Assembly: GCA_910585645.1 (NCBI GenBank)
Contig: CAJUFP010000002.1
Location: 1 to 64,000 of the forward strand
Source of the DNA: an uncultured Hungatella sp.
GTDB taxonomy: Bacteria; Bacillota; Clostridia; Lachnospirales; Lachnospiraceae
Direction of reading: 5' to 3'
Length of the DNA stretch: 64,000 nucleotides
In this document: positions 17,321 to 25,904 of the stretch, in pieces
Layout: each line of letters opens with the position of its first letter
Numbering within the stretch: position 1 is the first letter of the stretch
Position numbers and translations under genes: made by a program
Notes under the pieces: generated by a model
Told to the model about the DNA's origin: nothing
The model's input: only the letters and a program-made list of their open reading frames with translations
Database searches by the model: none

Positions 17321-17764
17321 TTAAAATAGTTTCTTTCCAAATATTTCTTCTCCCTCTTCCGGAAACAGTTCCATAAACAGTTCTGCATACCGCCTATAAC
17401 CAGCGTCATTCAGAACCATCTCCAAAGAAATTTCCGACCAGATCAGAAGCTCCTCCTCCGGCACATGGTACGGCCCGGTCTTAAACTCCCCGCCGCTCCA
17501 GTAAGGCTCACACGGTTTCACTATTTCCTTTAACTGGGAAATGCTCTCTGCCTCACAAATAATACGGCTCTTTTTCTGTGCCATCCCCAGAACCAGTTCA
17601 AACAGGATTCCCCTTTCAACCTCACCGGACGCCTTTCTCTTTATATCCGAAAGAGCTTCCACAATGGCCCTCTTTAACCGTTCCTCTTTCCTCTCATCCT
17701 CCAAAACCTGCCTTTTCCCATGACGGTATACCGCCTCCAAAAGCAGCCTCTCTGCAAAATACAT
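17321..17764 (-). CDS. Hypothetical protein, 147 residues
   Basis: Begins at ATG 17764 after GGAAATGGAAG and overlaps the end of the primase-like gene by 71 bases in another frame. The sequence is acidic and helical, with LKRAIVEALSDIKRKASGEVE, an EAESISQLKEIVKPCEPY segment and an E-rich C-terminus (LFPEEGEEIFGKKLF). No family recognised. It lies between primase and SSB genes, so a role in replication of the element is plausible but unproven. Confidence 0.6.
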   Translation of the reverse strand: MYFAERLLLEAVYRHGKRQVLEDERKEERLKRAIVEALSDIKRKASGEVERGILFELVLGMAQKKSRIICEAESISQLKEIVKPCEPYWSGGEFKTGPYHVPEEELLIWSEISLEMVLNDAGYRRYAELFMELFPEEGEEIFGKKLF

Positions 17765-19016
17765 CTTCCATTTCCTGCTCCCTTCTCAGTTTTAAATGTC
17801 CCCACCAGTAATCATCAATCCCCTTATAGTTTCCGTTCCAGGTTCCCTCCGGCCCGCAGTCCCAACGCTTCTGGATACAGCGCAAGTCCAGCCTGTGACA
17901 GATCTCATAAAGTTTCCGGCACCCCTCCTGTATCTGGTCCCGCTTTGCTCTCTTATGGGGGCAGGACAAAAAATCCTCATAGATTCCTATCTCCCAGTCC
18001 GCACCCACACACTTCTCACAGACCGGCTCCTTGTAATCTCCCTGGCAGGAAACCGGCATAAGCTTGTCCATGTCATAATACTCATGAACTTCCTCAAGAC
18101 CATTTTCCTTTAACTCCGCAAGGCTCTTTTCCAGCTCCTTATACTGGTTCACCCCAGGTACGCCAAGGAAACTGTAACCGGACATGGCATAGGCCGCAGA
18201 CGCTTTCAGGATTCCTTCCGTCACCCGCACCACCTTTCCATAAGGGTCCCCGAAAAATCCAACCGGGCTTCTGCTGCCTGTACCCTCAGGTTTATTGGTG
18301 CTGCTGAACCACAGATATTTCCTACCGTCATAAGGAGAATCCAGCCGGATCTGAAAACCGGTTATATACCCGCCAATACTCCGAACCGGACATAAAATCC
18401 CATGGTTCCGGACATAAAAGGCAGCGTCCCAGTTTCCCCGGCTGTTGACAAAAAAGCCTGGGATTCCCCTAAGGGAATGTCCCTCCTTCAATAACCTCCT
18501 GGCAATCCCTTCCGTACCGGAAACTGGCGTACTCCGAAACTGAAATTCTTCAATCTGCTCCCTGCCAAAGCCCCGGTTCAGAAGATTCCTTCTGTGGGAT
18601 TCCGTCAATGTCAAAAGTTCCAGAAGGCTTTCATACACCCGGCTCCTTGTTTCAAAATCCGGTTTCTCCTGCTCCCTCTGGACATAAACCACAGGCGGTC
18701 TGTAGGTTCTGTGAGACACGGTGTCATATCCTGATTTCCCAAGAGCCTCCAAAATCTCCCGGTAAGCCCTCTTGTAGCGGTCTTCCCCATAGATACCCTG
18801 CATTTCCGCATACAGGGTCAGCATGTTGCCCTGGGAGCCGCAGTTAAAACAGCGGTATGTATTACAGGGATTCCCGTCCTTCAAGACACGGAAATTCATT
18901 TTTCCCCTCCTGTCTCCGCAGAACGGACAGACAACATTATAGGAATTTCCCTCCGTCAGCCTTTCAATCCCCAAAAGGTCTGCCACTTCTGAAATATCGA
19001 ATTTCGGTTCATACAC
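17694..19016 (-). CDS. Primase-like protein with CHC2 zinc finger and TOPRIM region
   Basis: 440 residues, starting at GTG 19016 with AAGGAGG upstream. The N-terminal zinc ribbon has C30-x2-C33 (VVCPFCGDRRG) and C56-x2-C59 (YRCFNCGSQGN), as in DnaG-type CHC2 domains. A TOPRIM-like region follows: TEGILKASAAY near residue 265 and DMDK near 312 match its Glu and DxD positions. A second Cys cluster (CEKC, then SCPHKR) after the DMDK motif is not typical of DnaG. The protein lacks a helicase domain. It probably makes primers for replication of the element, with the ERF, SSB and RecD2 proteins of the same operon. Confidence 0.8.
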   Translation of the reverse strand: MYEPKFDISEVADLLGIERLTEGNSYNVVCPFCGDRRGKMNFRVLKDGNPCNTYRCFNCGSQGNMLTLYAEMQGIYGEDRYKRAYREILEALGKSGYDTVSHRTYRPPVVYVQREQEKPDFETRSRVYESLLELLTLTESHRRNLLNRGFGREQIEEFQFRSTPVSGTEGIARRLLKEGHSLRGIPGFFVNSRGNWDAAFYVRNHGILCPVRSIGGYITGFQIRLDSPYDGRKYLWFSSTNKPEGTGSRSPVGFFGDPYGKVVRVTEGILKASAAYAMSGYSFLGVPGVNQYKELEKSLAELKENGLEEVHEYYDMDKLMPVSCQGDYKEPVCEKCVGADWEIGIYEDFLSCPHKRAKRDQIQEGCRKLYEICHRLDLRCIQKRWDCGPEGTWNGNYKGIDDYWWGHLKLRREQEMEDVFCREAAFGGGIPSWEKAGFGG

Positions 19017-19058
19017 CCTCTGGCTTTTCCTCCTTCATGTGTGGCTGTCTCTAACCTC

Positions 19059-20471
19059 CTATGCCGCCATTGCTGCCTCTAAAAGAACCCTTGCCCCGAT
19101 TCTCAGTTCCTCATTACGGCCCCGGTAGGAGTTGACAAACCATTTCAGGTTCTGGATTCCATCCTCCCCGCTTCTGGCGATCTCACCCAGGGTCTTCCCC
19201 CGGTAAAGCCCGCAGTTGCAGATCACGTTGCTGGCCTCCTCCACCGTCATGCCGCCCTGGCTTCCTGCCGTGTTTATAGGCGGCTTTACCGGATTGATTG
19301 GATTTACCGGATTTGCCTGGCTTGCTGCATTCGGTCTGGCTGCATTGGGTTTGGCTGTATTGGGTCTGGCTGCTGTATTCGTCATGTTACCTGCACTAAA
19401 CCTGTTAGGCGCATGAGACATTCCGGCTCCTGCCGCATTTGGTACATTCGCTGTATTCGCCGTATTTATTGCATTCCCAGCATTTGCCCCATTCCTTGTC
19501 TCTGCTCCATTGGGCATATCTCCACGATTCACCGCATTCCCCTGAACGCTCTGGCTTCCTTTCTGGCGATTCCTGCCGCCATTAGCATTCGCCTTTGCAC
19601 CCACAGAACCGGTTTCCGCCAAATTCAGCGGTTCTCCTGCACTCTCCGGCAGCGTCACCATAGTCCCCTGGTCCGGTCCTATCAGAGATTGATTCACAGA
19701 ATAACCTTCCAGTTCTTCCGACAGATATTCCTCCGTCATTTCCCCCGATTGTTCTTCTGCTCTTTCTCCCCCATTCTGAAAACCGCCAGCCGCTTCCTGC
19801 AAACCAGTTATCGCTTCACCTTCCACATTTCCTATCTCCTGACCAAACACAGCTCCATTCTCTACGGGTTCCCCCGTTTCCGGAAATTCCTCTTCCGGCT
19901 CCCGAAATGCCGCCGGCTCCATATCATTTCCCTGGGGATACCCGTTCTCCTCCCCATAACTCCACGCTCCGTCTAAAGCCCCGTCCATTTCTCCCTGGCC
20001 CATATCAGTACCTGGAACCACATTTCTCATATCCGGGTCGTCTCCGCCCTGGTTGATACAGAACTTATTTAACAGATAATATTTCAGACAGTACGTCCAC
20101 CCGCTTCCCTTTGCCTTCTCCGGCATTTGGTGAAAACCAATGGCATGGGTCGTCACCTGGAACTGGTCTTCCCCATTCTCCCCATTGGTCCACTGAAACA
20201 TCAGATCCGCCTCATAAATCCACATCTGGTACAGAGGAATAAATTCCACAAACATGGGATTTCCCCTCTCATCCTTCTTAGTAGCTGTCTCCGATACGAT
20301 GTCAAAATTAACCCCGTACTCATTCATAGCCGGCGTCAGATACCGGAAAATATCATCAATCTTCACAAAATCATAGCTTACTTCCTCACTGTACGCCTGC
20401 TTCACCAGAGACGGAATCCTTGCCCGAATCCGCACCATTTTTTCCTGAAGCGTCAATCTCTTATTCTCCAT
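19059..20471 (-). CDS. ERF-family single-strand annealing protein with Asn/Ala/Pro-rich linker
   Basis: 470 residues, start ATG 20471 after AGGAGGAATGTG. The first 150 residues match the ERF recombinase pattern (YDFVKIDDIFRYLTPAMNEYG, GWTYCLKYYLLNKF). Residues 155-395 are low-complexity, first Glu/Gly-rich, then Asn/Ala/Thr/Pro-rich with short repeats such as ARPNTAKPNAARPNAAS. A small C-terminal domain follows, with GLYRGKTLGEIARSG and a helical end, similar to a motif seen at the end of other recombinases. ERF proteins anneal complementary strands; the YqaJ exonuclease two genes upstream would supply the resected ends, as in phage Red-type systems. Confidence 0.8.
   Translation of the reverse strand: MENKRLTLQEKMVRIRARIPSLVKQAYSEEVSYDFVKIDDIFRYLTPAMNEYGVNFDIVSETATKKDERGNPMFVEFIPLYQMWIYEADLMFQWTNGENGEDQFQVTTHAIGFHQMPEKAKGSGWTYCLKYYLLNKFCINQGGDDPDMRNVVPGTDMGQGEMDGALDGAWSYGEENGYPQGNDMEPAAFREPEEEFPETGEPVENGAVFGQEIGNVEGEAITGLQEAAGGFQNGGERAEEQSGEMTEEYLSEELEGYSVNQSLIGPDQGTMVTLPESAGEPLNLAETGSVGAKANANGGRNRQKGSQSVQGNAVNRGDMPNGAETRNGANAGNAINTANTANVPNAAGAGMSHAPNRFSAGNMTNTAARPNTAKPNAARPNAASQANPVNPINPVKPPINTAGSQGGMTVEEASNVICNCGLYRGKTLGEIARSGEDGIQNLKWFVNSYRGRNEELRIGARVLLEAAMAA
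19305..19400. repeat. Tandem degenerate repeat in the ERF linker
   Basis: In-frame imperfect 15-18 base units (plus strand GGTCTGGCTGCATTGGGTTT and variants) encoding the ARPNAAKPN-like repeats. Its position in an ssDNA-annealing protein parallels the repeat-bearing tail of the SSB. Confidence 0.55.
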
Positions 20472-20475
20472 ATCA

Positions 20476-20575
20476 CATTCCTCCTAGTATAATATGTAGC
20501 GCCCCCTCACCGAAGGTTCGGCGGCAGGACGTCGGAAGGCCTTTAAAAAATGCTGTGCATTTGCCTTCCTCCTTA
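20476..20575 (-). repeat. Two-hairpin intergenic unit
   Basis: Minus strand starts with AAGGAGGAAG, then a stem GGAAGGC/GGCCTTCC with an A/T-rich loop, then CCGCCGAACCTTCGGTGAGG. The order AAGGAGGAAG, stem, then a CCGAAC..TTCGG-type stem is shared with the unit at 59035-59115. It may be a REP-like repeat placed between genes. Confidence 0.4.
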
Positions 20576-20956
20576 TATATGGGCCTGGTACTCCAGAACA
20601 ATCCGCTGTACCCTCTCCCTGATTATCTGAACCAGACCTTCCACCTTCCCCATATCCGGCTCCTGAAAAAGAGCCACACTCAGCTGGTGTCTTACGCCTG
20701 CCTCATTTACCACGCCGTTTAACTCCCTGCACAGGTCCGGAATCTCATCCCGGCAAAAATACCCTCCCATGCCGCTAAAAACAGCCTCCTTCATATAGGT
20801 CTCCGCCTTCGCCTGAATCTCCCTCAAAAGCTCCCCATATCCCTTCCTGTACGTGCTCTTAAGCACCTCCACTCCAGCCTGGTCCAGATTTCGCTTCAGC
20901 CGCTTTAACAGCACCTCCAGTTCCAACCGTAAAAATGCCTGCTCACCGGCAGTCAA
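20573..20956 (-). CDS. Hypothetical protein, 127 residues
   Basis: Starts at TTG 20956 after GGAGGGATTG. It is almost entirely helical (FLRLELEVLLKRLKRNLDQ, LLREIQAKAETYMKEAVFSG, a short PDLCRELNGVVNEAG segment) with no recognised domain. It lies between the YqaJ exonuclease and ERF genes, so it may be an accessory factor of the recombination pair. Confidence 0.6.
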   Translation of the reverse strand: MTAGEQAFLRLELEVLLKRLKRNLDQAGVEVLKSTYRKGYGELLREIQAKAETYMKEAVFSGMGGYFCRDEIPDLCRELNGVVNEAGVRHQLSVALFQEPDMGKVEGLVQIIRERVQRIVLEYQAHI

Positions 20957-20979
20957 ACAATCCCTCCTTTCTCTGCCCT

Positions 20980-22008
20980 TTATCCAGCCTTCTCCTGCTT
21001 AATATAAAAACTCCGGGACACACTGGTCTTTGCGTACTCCCTGCAGATATCCGGGTGCAGAATCCCCATGGCCTCCAGACTCTCCTTGTTAATGGAAGTA
21101 GTCACCCGCCTGGTATACCCTGCCTGATACCGCACGTCCCCCAGAACCAGCACGCCCTTCTCCGCCCCTTTCAAAGCCTCCTGAACCGGGGCATAGGCGC
21201 TTTTCATCCGTTCCTCAATCTCCTTAGACTGCTTATCCAGCTCCGATTTCCGTTTCTTCAAATCCAGGTACTCCGTCACACACCCCGAAAGCTCCTTTGG
21301 CAGCTCCACCACCTGGGAATCCTTCACCCCCAGCCGGTCCCGGATACTCCGAAGCACCAGCTGTACAGGTTCCGTGTACTCCGGCGGTTTCCCTTCCCTC
21401 ACGCAATGGTTCCAGAACCAGTCCTCCTGCTCAATCAATTCCTCCTCCAGATCCAGGTCACGGACCATGCTCCGCATGATGAAGGTATTCTCATTGTTGC
21501 CATGAAGGCACAGGAAAATGACACCCTTCACATTGGTCACCGCCATGTAATGCCTCCCCTGCAGCTCATAATGCCTGGGAATCCCACCGTCCTCCCATTC
21601 CTCCATGTGGAAGGAAAAAGAAGTCTTACACTCAATAATGTAGATTTCCCCATTGACCTCCACAAAAAAATCCACATTTGCCAGCATAAACGGATAATCC
21701 GGGTGGCGGAACATTTTCCGAACCGCATAAGGCCTAAGCCCCGTCTTTTTCATAAAAATCTGCACCACCAGTTCCTCCAGCCGCTTCCCGATCTCCTTGG
21801 CGACCCAGCCGTCATCTTCGGACTCCGAGTCCTTGCCAAACATCTTTTCCTCATATAAATCCCTGGCTGTCCTCCACGGCGAAATGCCAAACACCGCCGC
21901 CACGTCACTGCCGCCGATTCCCTGATAACGGTACTCCTTCCACTCCTTCTCCGTCAGTTTCGTGATGTCCTCCACCACTACTTCCGGCTCATAGCTTCGG
22001 CCTGCCAT
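20980..22008 (-). CDS. YqaJ-family viral-type recombinase (lambda exonuclease fold)
   Basis: 342 residues, start ATG 22008 after GGAAGAGAG. The N-terminus has YQGIGGSDVAAVFGISPWRT, diagnostic of YqaJ. Active-site candidates are D113 (FMLANVDFF) and E126-x-K128 (IIECKT), the PD-(D/E)xK pattern, followed by YELQGRHYMAV. The C-terminal 100 residues are coiled-coil-like (DLKKRKSELDKQSKEIEERM). These enzymes resect double-stranded ends for an annealing partner, here the ERF protein. Confidence 0.88.
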   Translation of the reverse strand: MAGRSYEPEVVVEDITKLTEKEWKEYRYQGIGGSDVAAVFGISPWRTARDLYEEKMFGKDSESEDDGWVAKEIGKRLEELVVQIFMKKTGLRPYAVRKMFRHPDYPFMLANVDFFVEVNGEIYIIECKTSFSFHMEEWEDGGIPRHYELQGRHYMAVTNVKGVIFLCLHGNNENTFIMRSMVRDLDLEEELIEQEDWFWNHCVREGKPPEYTEPVQLVLRSIRDRLGVKDSQVVELPKELSGCVTEYLDLKKRKSELDKQSKEIEERMKSAYAPVQEALKGAEKGVLVLGDVRYQAGYTRRVTTSINKESLEAMGILHPDICREYAKTSVSRSFYIKQEKAG

Positions 22009-22106
22009 GCCCTCTCTTCCTCCTTTCCGGCAGAATCAGACAGCCGCACCTGTTCCAATCCTGCGAACAGCCACAGCACGCCCCGACTCTGCCTTTTCTT
22101 TTCCCT

Positions 22107-23234
22107 TTAATACCGTACTTCCCCAGGAATGTCATACTCCTTAAAAGGAAACGCAAGGCACCGTGACACCTTTTCCTCCAGATCCGTCAGCGCCCGGACG
22201 CCTGCCCCTTCACTCTGGGCCAGAAATATGCACTCACAGATTCCGCAGTACACCTCATATCCGTTGCAGCCTCCAAACCCGTGGACCGCCTTAAAAAGCT
22301 CCGCCGTCTTGGCTGTCAGTCCCACTCCGATACCAGCCTTTTTCATCACCCTGGCAATCACATTTGCCGGGTACGTCAGATACTCCGAAAACAGCCCGGA
22401 AAGTCCTTCCACCGCCTCCCGGTATCTTGCAAACACCTGGCTTAAATTCCGTGAGAAATCCGCAAGACCGGCCCCGCCGGAATGCTCCAGCCTCAGCGCA
22501 TCCCCAAGAACCAGCGGCCTTCTCTCCTTCCCCATAAGCAGGGAATAGAAAATATTTGCCCCGCTGACTCCCACATCGGAAGAATGCACCCTGATCTGCG
22601 CCGACAGCTCAGGGTCTGCCACCTGCCCATACTGCAAAAGCATGTCCCAGTAAGTGTCCAGAAGTCGCCTGTCTTGAATCTCCCAGGAAGCCGTCACCAG
22701 CCAGTGATCAAAATACCCCAAAAGAAACCGGACCCTTTCATACTGCTCCTCCATGTGGATTGCCGAAGCCTCAAACAGCTCCGGCATAGGCAGCACGGCA
22801 TAATCACTCTTGTCCCCGCCGTGGACCGCCCTAGCCTTTCCTTCATGAATCCGCACCAGAGCATTTCCTTTTGTCACCTCCAGACAGTCATTTAACACCC
22901 TGGCCAGCTTCCCTCTGCCTAAATCCTGAAGGGCATACCCGGAAATGCGGGCCCGGTTCTCCAAAGTCTTAATAGCCGTTGCCCCTAAGGGATAAGCTTC
23001 CTCCCCCACCTTTAAAAGAAGTCCCGTATTGGCCCTGGTATCCTGTAAGATATCCGCCCCTTCCCTTTCTGCCTCAATCTCCCTGCAGAGTTCCGGGAAT
23101 TCCGTCAGAGCAAACACCTGAATCTCATTGGTGGGAAACACTCTCCAGCACCCGCGCTCCTCAATCTCATCCAAAAACTCCAGAAATCCCTCCTTCTCCG
23201 GAAAAGCCGCCGAAAAATCATCCCGATAATTCAT
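22107..23234 (-). CDS. Element protein, possibly DUF932-like
   Basis: 375 residues, start ATG 23234 after GGAGGGAATGG. Motifs include TGLLLKVGEEAYPLGATAIK, VRIHEGKARAVHGG, QIRVHSSDVGVSGANIFY and a PLVLGDALRLEHSGGAGLADF segment. The general pattern of a phage/plasmid DUF932 protein (upper region with a reporter-of-VHSSD-type block and a LEH region) is suggestive but I am not sure. Such proteins occur in replication modules without an assigned biochemical role. No signal peptide or membrane segment. Confidence 0.5.
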   Translation of the reverse strand: MNYRDDFSAAFPEKEGFLEFLDEIEERGCWRVFPTNEIQVFALTEFPELCREIEAEREGADILQDTRANTGLLLKVGEEAYPLGATAIKTLENRARISGYALQDLGRGKLARVLNDCLEVTKGNALVRIHEGKARAVHGGDKSDYAVLPMPELFEASAIHMEEQYERVRFLLGYFDHWLVTASWEIQDRRLLDTYWDMLLQYGQVADPELSAQIRVHSSDVGVSGANIFYSLLMGKERRPLVLGDALRLEHSGGAGLADFSRNLSQVFARYREAVEGLSGLFSEYLTYPANVIARVMKKAGIGVGLTAKTAELFKAVHGFGGCNGYEVYCGICECIFLAQSEGAGVRALTDLEEKVSRCLAFPFKEYDIPGEVRY

Positions 23235-23248
23235 GCCATTCCCTCCGC

Positions 23249-23383
23249 TTAAAAGTCCACCAGCACCGCAACCACATGGCCTGCCTGGACAACGAACTCA
23301 TAACCGTCCTCATACATTTCCATGATCTCCTGCAAAGAAAGCCCATCTCTCCCAGGGTTCTCCCATTTTGCTTCCCGCTTCAT
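23249..23383 (-). CDS. Small conserved-looking protein, 44 residues
   Basis: ATG at 23383 is preceded by AAGGAAGGGAAAACG, so I choose it over a longer 74-residue reading. The product is MKREAKWENP followed by a GLSLQEIMEMYEDGYEFVV segment and ends VAVLVDF. It looks like a small folded domain, possibly a beta-hairpin after a helix. It stands 14 bases before the possible DUF932-like gene and just after the DUF5688 gene. Confidence 0.55.
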   Translation of the reverse strand: MKREAKWENPGRDGLSLQEIMEMYEDGYEFVVQAGHVVAVLVDF

Positions 23384-23465
23384 TCGTTTTCCCTTCCTTT
23401 CTTTTGTTTGATATGGTTTTTCAAGGACATATCCCAGGCTATGAAATATGTCCAAAACACCCTCT

Positions 23466-24413
23466 CTAATCAAAAATCATCTTGTAGTCATCCGTTGCAA
23501 TGCACAGCTTCCCCTCCTTATGGTCATAAAAATAGACACTGTCCGACAGTGCCATCTCTTTTTGAGTTTCCTCCTGATTCATTTCCTTAATAATCTCCCT
23601 CCACTGCTGTATGGTTTTTGTGCTTCCACAGGCGGGAACGATCATCACCTCATTGATACTGCTTGGAATCACAAGGACATCATCCCTCCATGCCCAGGCA
23701 ATCCGTTCCAAAAGACCGTCATACAGAATCGCGGAAGCCCCATAAAATCCATACTGATTGGTGAGAACAAAGGCTGAGACTCCCTTATAGGTATGTTTCA
23801 GCAGATACCCTTCCATATCTTTTAAGGATTCTTCCTCCCCCTCTTTATTCTCCCCAACCGCGTCCTCCGGGGTCAGAAGTAGAGGCACACCAAGCCTGGA
23901 TGTATTCTCCCTGGCAATCTGAAAAATTTCCTCCTTGCTCACCTTCCACACCTCCAGGTCACGATTGCTGATCACACGGTAATTGGTCTCCCCTCCCGGT
24001 GTCTCCACAAGGTAAAATACGATTGCCATATCCAGGTATGGCTCCCACGGAATATGCTTCAGGGCCTCCTCATTTCCTTCCCTTCTCTCCAGGGCATAGA
24101 CAATCCGTTCCTTCATCCTTTCAAACCATTGGCCAGCCAGCAGTTCCTTACACAGCACGCTCCGCTTCTCCAAGTATCTTTCCACAAGGAAACCAACCTC
24201 TTCCTCCAGGCCGATTCCAGTCTTAAGCCGCTGTACCTTTCCCGGCTCCAGATTCAGAAGAATCCCGGTGCGCTCCCCGTTTTTCACAATGCCGATCTGG
24301 ACTTTGCCCGCAGAGTTCAGCGCCGGCTTATCTACCTTTGTTACCTGATACTCCTCTCCCAAACGTTCCCGGAGCTTGTTAAACAGCTCCTGTAACCATT
24401 TCTCTGATTCCAT
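23466..24413 (-). CDS. DUF5688 family protein (copy 2)
   Basis: 315 residues and the first gene after leader B. It shares its layout with the copy at 2506-3447, including WEPYLDMAIVFYLVE, TNQYGFYGASAILYDG and LVIPSSINEVMIVP. Sequence similarity between the copies is moderate, so the duplication is old. Function unknown. Being the first gene behind an attenuated leader, in front of the recombination genes, suggests a role at an early stage of the element's life cycle. Confidence 0.8.
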   Translation of the reverse strand: MESEKWLQELFNKLRERLGEEYQVTKVDKPALNSAGKVQIGIVKNGERTGILLNLEPGKVQRLKTGIGLEEEVGFLVERYLEKRSVLCKELLAGQWFERMKERIVYALERREGNEEALKHIPWEPYLDMAIVFYLVETPGGETNYRVISNRDLEVWKVSKEEIFQIARENTSRLGVPLLLTPEDAVGENKEGEEESLKDMEGYLLKHTYKGVSAFVLTNQYGFYGASAILYDGLLERIAWAWRDDVLVIPSSINEVMIVPACGSTKTIQQWREIIKEMNQEETQKEMALSDSVYFYDHKEGKLCIATDDYKMIFD

Positions 24414-24610
24414 TTCTTCTCCCCTTTCTTATTAGCGCAAAAAAATAAGGCACCAGAAACTCATAAAAATTTCTGATACCTTACTTAACAGGCAGACTTT
24501 CTGCCTGGTTTGCACATATGTAGGCTCTTTGCCTGAAATTTTGACTTCCGGCGTTTTACCGGAACAAAAGCATTTGGTGTGGTTCTTGTGAACGCACAGA
24601 AATCAATGTC
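24414..24610 (-). ncRNA. Attenuated leader RNA B
   Basis: Runs from the predicted start (about 24610) to the DUF5688 gene. TTGATTT lies at 24600-24606, the box hairpin TTCCGG/CCGGAA at 24546-24564, a further hairpin CAGGCAGA/TCTGCCTG near 24489-24507, and the terminator at 24439-24482. Order and 5' sequence match leader A; the hairpin differs by a paired substitution. Confidence 0.65.
24439..24482 (-). terminator. Leader terminator B
   Basis: Minus strand AAGGTATCAGAAA pairs with TTTCTGGTGCCTT and is followed by ATTTTTTTG. It stands between promoter B and the first gene, so full expression of the operon needs readthrough. Confidence 0.8.
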
Positions 24611-24616
24611 AGGTTT

Positions 24617-24660
24617 ATTGTAACACTATATATTGTGTTTGTCAATTTTATTTTTCTATA
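24617..24660 (-). promoter_or_regulatory. Promoter B with CACAATATATAG direct repeats
   Basis: Minus strand TTGACA (24640-24645), 17-base spacer, TACAAT (24617-24622). CACAATATATAG occurs in the spacer and again just upstream of the -35 box (about 24656-24667), suggesting a two-site operator. Confidence 0.8.
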
Positions 24661-24676
24661 TATTGTGCTTTCTTGT

Positions 24677-25279
24677 TTATAAAGTTCCTACAATTCCTGT
24701 TCCTACACTAATAATGTCACTAACCGAAACGCCTTTAATTTTTTCAAGGAATTTTTCTTTCTTCAACTTCATTAATACTGTCTTAACATCGAACTCCTGT
24801 CCACATGTATCAGTTAACCACTCCATAATAGTACGAATCGAACATAAGTCTTTATCTAAATTGCTCTCCAAATCTATTCTAAAAGACTCCCCAAAATGTA
24901 AATCGCCATTATAATAATTGACAAGTACTAATTCAATATGATCTTTATAGTGCTGACCTAATGTTTTAAATAATTCATTCTTAATTGTACTAAAGGCAAG
25001 TGAATCATAATAAACACGATCTCTATTACCATCAAAATCTACAATGATTTTTTCATCTGATTCTTTGTCTGGCGGCAAATAAGCTCCGTAGCCTGCCCAA
25101 AATATATCCAAGCGCTTTCCCGTATTATTATTCCAATATCGGTAATTCTCTTTAATTAATTTCTGTGTCTTTAACAACTCATATCTAGCAAGCATTATTC
25201 CAACAATACATCTTTGGTCTATATCATATTTATCCTTTACAGAATTCCTCAATAACTCTAAAGAAAGTGCTTGCACCAT
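24677..25279 (-). CDS. Unknown AT-rich cargo protein, 200 residues
   Basis: Start ATG 25279 after GGAGGAATTGG. I do not recognise the family. The protein has a helical N-terminus (LELLRNSVKDKYDIDQR), a central stretch with IFWAGYGAYLPPDKESDE and KIIVDFDGNRDRVYYD, then LVLVNYYNGDLHFGESF, and a short C-terminal hydrophobic segment (VSVSDIISVGTGIVGTL). The low GC and position in a defence island next to a second unknown gene suggest a defence or stability role. No catalytic motif can be named. Confidence 0.6.
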   Translation of the reverse strand: MVQALSLELLRNSVKDKYDIDQRCIVGIMLARYELLKTQKLIKENYRYWNNNTGKRLDIFWAGYGAYLPPDKESDEKIIVDFDGNRDRVYYDSLAFSTIKNELFKTLGQHYKDHIELVLVNYYNGDLHFGESFRIDLESNLDKDLCSIRTIMEWLTDTCGQEFDVKTVLMKLKKEKFLEKIKGVSVSDIISVGTGIVGTL

Positions 25280-25364
25280 CTTCCAATTCCTCCAATCCTC
25301 TTAATACGTTTCTATTTCTGAAACAATCTGGTTATATTAATCATACTTCATCCCATTATTATTC

Positions 25365-25754
25365 TTATATATTTGCATCTGAGCTGAATTTGTCTATCAT
25401 CATTTTACAAAGTCCAGCACATTTTGCATTATTCTGCTTTTCTTCATTCGATTTGGCCGATAAATTTACTACTTCCTCTAACACATCAACCGCCAATTTT
25501 AATTCTTCTTTTTTCAATGGCACTATCTGTTTATTTGCCAATATCATTTTCACAGCATTAAATACTTTTCTTGCTTTCTTATAAGAATCTGCTGGAGGAA
25601 AATGGATTGAAATTATACTTAAAATATAATCTAAAGCATCATTTATCATCGATACAGAAATTTTACTGTGCTCATTTTCAAATAATATTGTGTTTGGCCG
25701 AAAATATTTTATATTACTATTTACCTTGTACCCCATAATATATCTATTATTCAT
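25365..25754 (-). CDS. Unknown AT-rich cargo protein, 129 residues
   Basis: Start at ATG 25754, preceded by GATGGAGATTAAT; the longer reading from 25781 has no ribosome site. The protein has an N-terminal beta-like part (NRYIMGYKVNSNIKYF) and a helical C-terminal part (LKLAVDVLEEVVNLSAK). No family recognised. It lies 85 bases upstream of the 200-residue gene on the same strand, so the two probably form a pair. Confidence 0.55.
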   Translation of the reverse strand: MNNRYIMGYKVNSNIKYFRPNTILFENEHSKISVSMINDALDYILSIISIHFPPADSYKKARKVFNAVKMILANKQIVPLKKEELKLAVDVLEEVVNLSAKSNEEKQNNAKCAGLCKMMIDKFSSDANI

Positions 25755-25904
25755 ATTAATCTCCATCTCACCATCCTTCATTTAGTAAAACAAACAATAA
25801 ATGAAACCTCTATTTCTTTTCATAACAATTTCCTTACATAAAACACTTCTTTCTATTAAAAAATTATACCTTCCACGAATTAAAAGTTATTCCAATTATG
25901 TATT

